From positions 1,922,001-1,986,000 of the forward strand of contig JALJCQ010000004.1 in assembly GCA_023091665.1 (NCBI GenBank): a DNA stretch of 64,000 nucleotides, written 5' to 3'. The position numbers were made by a program, and so were the translations under genes. Positions 62,201 to 64,000 of this stretch are shown here, piece after piece. This stretch comes from Pythium myriotylum. Taxonomy: Eukaryota; Oomycota; Peronosporomycetes; Pythiales; Pythiaceae. The notes below the pieces were generated by a model, which worked only from the letters and a program-made list of their open reading frames with translations, was not told where the DNA came from and searched no databases. Every line of letters begins with the position of its first letter. Position 1 is the stretch's first letter.

Positions 62201-62646
62201 TCGTCCTCTATTCAATCATCGTTATCCGAATTGTCGTTTCGACGAACATCGAGCCGATATGCACTCCAGAACGCACTGTGAGTTCTCCAGTTCGTCTACG
62301 GAACATTACGCGCTTATTGACGGATACCCTTGCACCATCTAGGTCAACCGTACTTGAAGAAGACCAGTCCAATATCGGAGAGGGCAGCTCCGTAGGGGCT
62401 CTATCTCCAAACATACACATGTATCCACCGTCGCGCGGATCAAACCCTCTGGGGCCACGAAGGCGAAGACGAAGATGGACAACATGGCTCCAGAATGTGG
62501 GCATTTTCATTCTCGTCGTGGCAATACTGCAATGGCGTCGTCGAGTGACGAACCCGCACGACAAGAAGCTGTTGACATATTTGGTTGCTTCCATCGGTGC
62601 GGTGTGGTCGATTAATCGCTTGCGAATTAAACCGAACAAAGAGTAA
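59275..62646 (+). CDS. Trehalose-6-phosphate synthase/phosphatase-like protein with C-terminal membrane segment
   Basis: Join 59275-59841, 59905-60125, 60191-61088, 61150-62070, 62129-62277, 62343-62646; 1019 aa. The TPS (GT20) domain is about 25-560: ASNRLPVRV, VIWVQDYHLLLTPSYI, LFLHVPFPSSEVFR, GFHLFEYARHF, VILSEFSGSSRLLSGAI. The active-site loop reads GCDSVERLKGIPLK, with Ser where active synthases have the sugar-phosphate-binding Arg. The TPP (HAD) domain is 563-800: IFLDYYRT at motif I keeps the first Asp but has Tyr for the second, while GDDVADELMF (motif III) is intact. So both activities are in doubt, as in plant class II proteins. The tail (920-1019) has an Arg-rich stretch and VGIFILVVAILQW plus a weaker helix, suggesting membrane anchoring. 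The last three exons are hand-spliced. Confidence 0.8.
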
Positions 62647-62704
62647 TGAGGTAATGAAAACTGCTGATTATTAAACTTGATGATACTCGTCACTGCCTCT
62701 CTGA

Positions 62705-64000
62705 TCAGATTGAGATCCCATTCTCAGCGCACCACTTCTTGATGATGCGAGTGATGTACTCTACTTGCGGGTTGCTATTGGTCTTGAGCATGCCCATGAC
62801 CTCTTCCAGCTCGACTCGAGAAGCTTTTCCAGCGACTAGTCGTTGGAAGACGCCGACGCAGGCACCACGCTTACCCTCCCAATACTCGGGATCTGGATCT
62901 AGACGCTCCAGCACGTCGAAGGCCTTTGCAGCATAGAGAAACTCACCCATCTTGTAACAGTCATGCGCGATCAACTGGAGCAGGTTGAATGAATCATCTG
63001 AGTTGTCCAACTTGAGATATAAGTCCCATGCCGCTGATGGGTTGTGATTCAATATGTAGCAGCGACAGAGCCAGCTCACGTAGCAGTAGTCGCGGCGGTA
63101 GTCTTCGCGCTGCACTCGCATGAGCGTTTCAAGTGCTTCCTGGTGGCCACCTGTATTACAAAGCGAGATGCCGTAGTTCCAGTTGAAGTCGTCTTCGTTG
63201 TACAGGTACTGCTTGATCGAATTCATGTAGATATTCACGTCCTCAAATTGCTTGAGAAGATAGAAACACGACGCCATACATTGGCGGCCGGGGATTGTAT
63301 CGCACTCTGTGGGCGATGAGCCGACGAGCTGGAAATACTGCTGCGCCGTTTTGATGTGCTGCCGCGACGACGTGGCCTGGCCCAGTGTCGCGTGGACTAC
63401 CCCCTTGAGGATATACTCCTGTGGCGTGGATGGCTCGGTGTCTTTGATAAGATCATAGGCTTCCTGGAGCTTATCGTGTTTGAGATAGTAGACGACGAGG
63501 TTCAATCGCGCTTCTGGGAGTGAGTCGACCAGTGGGGGTAAAACGCGTAAGGCGTTTGCGCCATCTTCGAAGACGACCATATTGTGACCCACGAGGTCAT
63601 TATTTTCAACGTTAAAGCCTCGGTCGGTGAGCGTTTTGATTTCGTCTTTGGCGGCGTTCCCATTGTAGAGCTTAAATTGGTTACATGCCTTGACGTTGAC
63701 AGCAACAACACTATCCGGGAAGGCTTGCAGGTATGCCTGCATAATCTCGAGCGACACGTCGTAGTAGTCAAGCTTGTAGTAACACATAGCAACGTAGACA
63801 TTGAGCGCAATATCGTCACGGTTCTCCAGTAGAAGCCGCTTGTAGATGTCGGTCGCTTCCTGGAAGTGGTTGCGCAAGTAGTGGATGGCGGCGAGCGAGA
63901 GCTGGTCCTCCTTGGTGTCAGTAAGCTGCTGGTGATAGACCAGCAGCTTGTCTTCGTCGCCGAGCTTATGTGCGCAGTGGAATAGGACCCGGTTCTGGAG
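62705..64000 (-). CDS. IFT56: Intraflagellar transport protein 56 (TTC26/DYF-13), 5' end beyond window
   Basis: 431 codons are visible; the frame is open to the window end ([20 protein letters not shown]), so the start lies outside. TPR-type helices run through the whole length, with family-typical sequence such as [59 protein letters not shown]-like [13 protein letters not shown] and [13 protein letters not shown]. The C terminus ends [12 protein letters not shown]56 is a peripheral IFT-B subunit needed to carry motility components into the flagellum. The presence fits a zoospore-forming organism. Confidence 0.88.
   Translation of the reverse strand, partial: LQNRVLFHCAHKLGDEDKLLVYHQQLTDTKEDQLSLAAIHYLRNHFQEATDIYKRLLLENRDDIALNVYVAMCYYKLDYYDVSLEIMQAYLQAFPDSVVAVNVKACNQFKLYNGNAAKDEIKTLTDRGFNVENNDLVGHNMVVFEDGANALRVLPPLVDSLPEARLNLVVYYLKHDKLQEAYDLIKDTEPSTPQEYILKGVVHATLGQATSSRQHIKTAQQYFQLVGSSPTECDTIPGRQCMASCFYLLKQFEDVNIYMNSIKQYLYNEDDFNWNYGISLCNTGGHQEALETLMRVQREDYRRDYCYVSWLCRCYILNHNPSAAWDLYLKLDNSDDSFNLLQLIAHDCYKMGEFLYAAKAFDVLERLDPDPEYWEGKRGACVGVFQRLVAGKASRVELEEVMGMLKTNSNPQVEYITRIIKKWCAENGISI

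Noticed and set aside
62208..62693. 161-codon minus-strand frame downstream of the trehalose gene
   Set aside because: The plus strand gives consistent splicing into a hydrophobic tail with typical intron lengths; the minus frame has no recognisable content.

Overview
This window comes from the nuclear genome of an oomycete, most likely a Pythium/Phytophthora-type plant-associated species. The evidence is direct. It has a tandem array of AA17-type lytic polysaccharide monooxygenase (LPMO) genes, a family described from oomycetes. It has two genes for the oomycete transglutaminase elicitor family with a Pep-13-like segment. Introns are very short (about 58-95 bp). Core promoters resemble the oomycete Inr/FPR type (CTCATTYYNCAWTTT). 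Flagellar genes (IFT56, CFAP73/CCDC42-like) indicate zoospores.

Layout. 1-2.2 kb: no gene, degenerate repeats. 2.2-5.7 kb: two closely related LPMO genes of one subgroup (LPMO1, 2). 5.7-13.2 kb: housekeeping insert with a Tudor-like/WW protein, a four-exon FabI-type enoyl-ACP reductase and an XPG/Rad2 repair nuclease. 13.6-26.5 kb: eight LPMO copies of a second subgroup (LPMO3-10; LPMO5 is broken by an internal deletion). 26.9-28.5 and 35.0-36.6 kb: two nearly identical elicitor transglutaminases on the minus strand. They are separated by about 6 kb of retrotransposon debris (LINE 3' end with RNase H, a possible Copia 5' end, hairpins). 38-64 kb: gene-dense conserved chromosome with a TBC-rhodanese-PDZ-FN3 protein, a methyltransferase/TPR-like protein, a DUF455-glycosyltransferase fusion, a coiled-coil flagellar protein, an AVL9/DENN-MORN fusion, a 7TM-TKL kinase, a seven-exon LRR protein, a trehalose-6-phosphate synthase/phosphatase-like protein with a membrane tail, and IFT56 (cut by the window end).

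How it works together. The first 37 kb is a secreted-protein island. Ten LPMO copies have signal peptides ending exactly before the copper-brace His, followed by Gly/Asn-rich linkers and one of two recurrent C-terminal tails. Two secreted transglutaminases carry Pro-Ala linkers and Trp-Trp/Asn tails. The inferred role is attack on, and crosslinking or adhesion at, the plant or oomycete cell wall. Blocks identical at synonymous sites between paralogs suggest ongoing gene conversion. Gene models on the 38-64 kb side and for FabI and Rad2 were spliced by hand; each reported junction keeps the reading frame and joins recognisable domain sequence.
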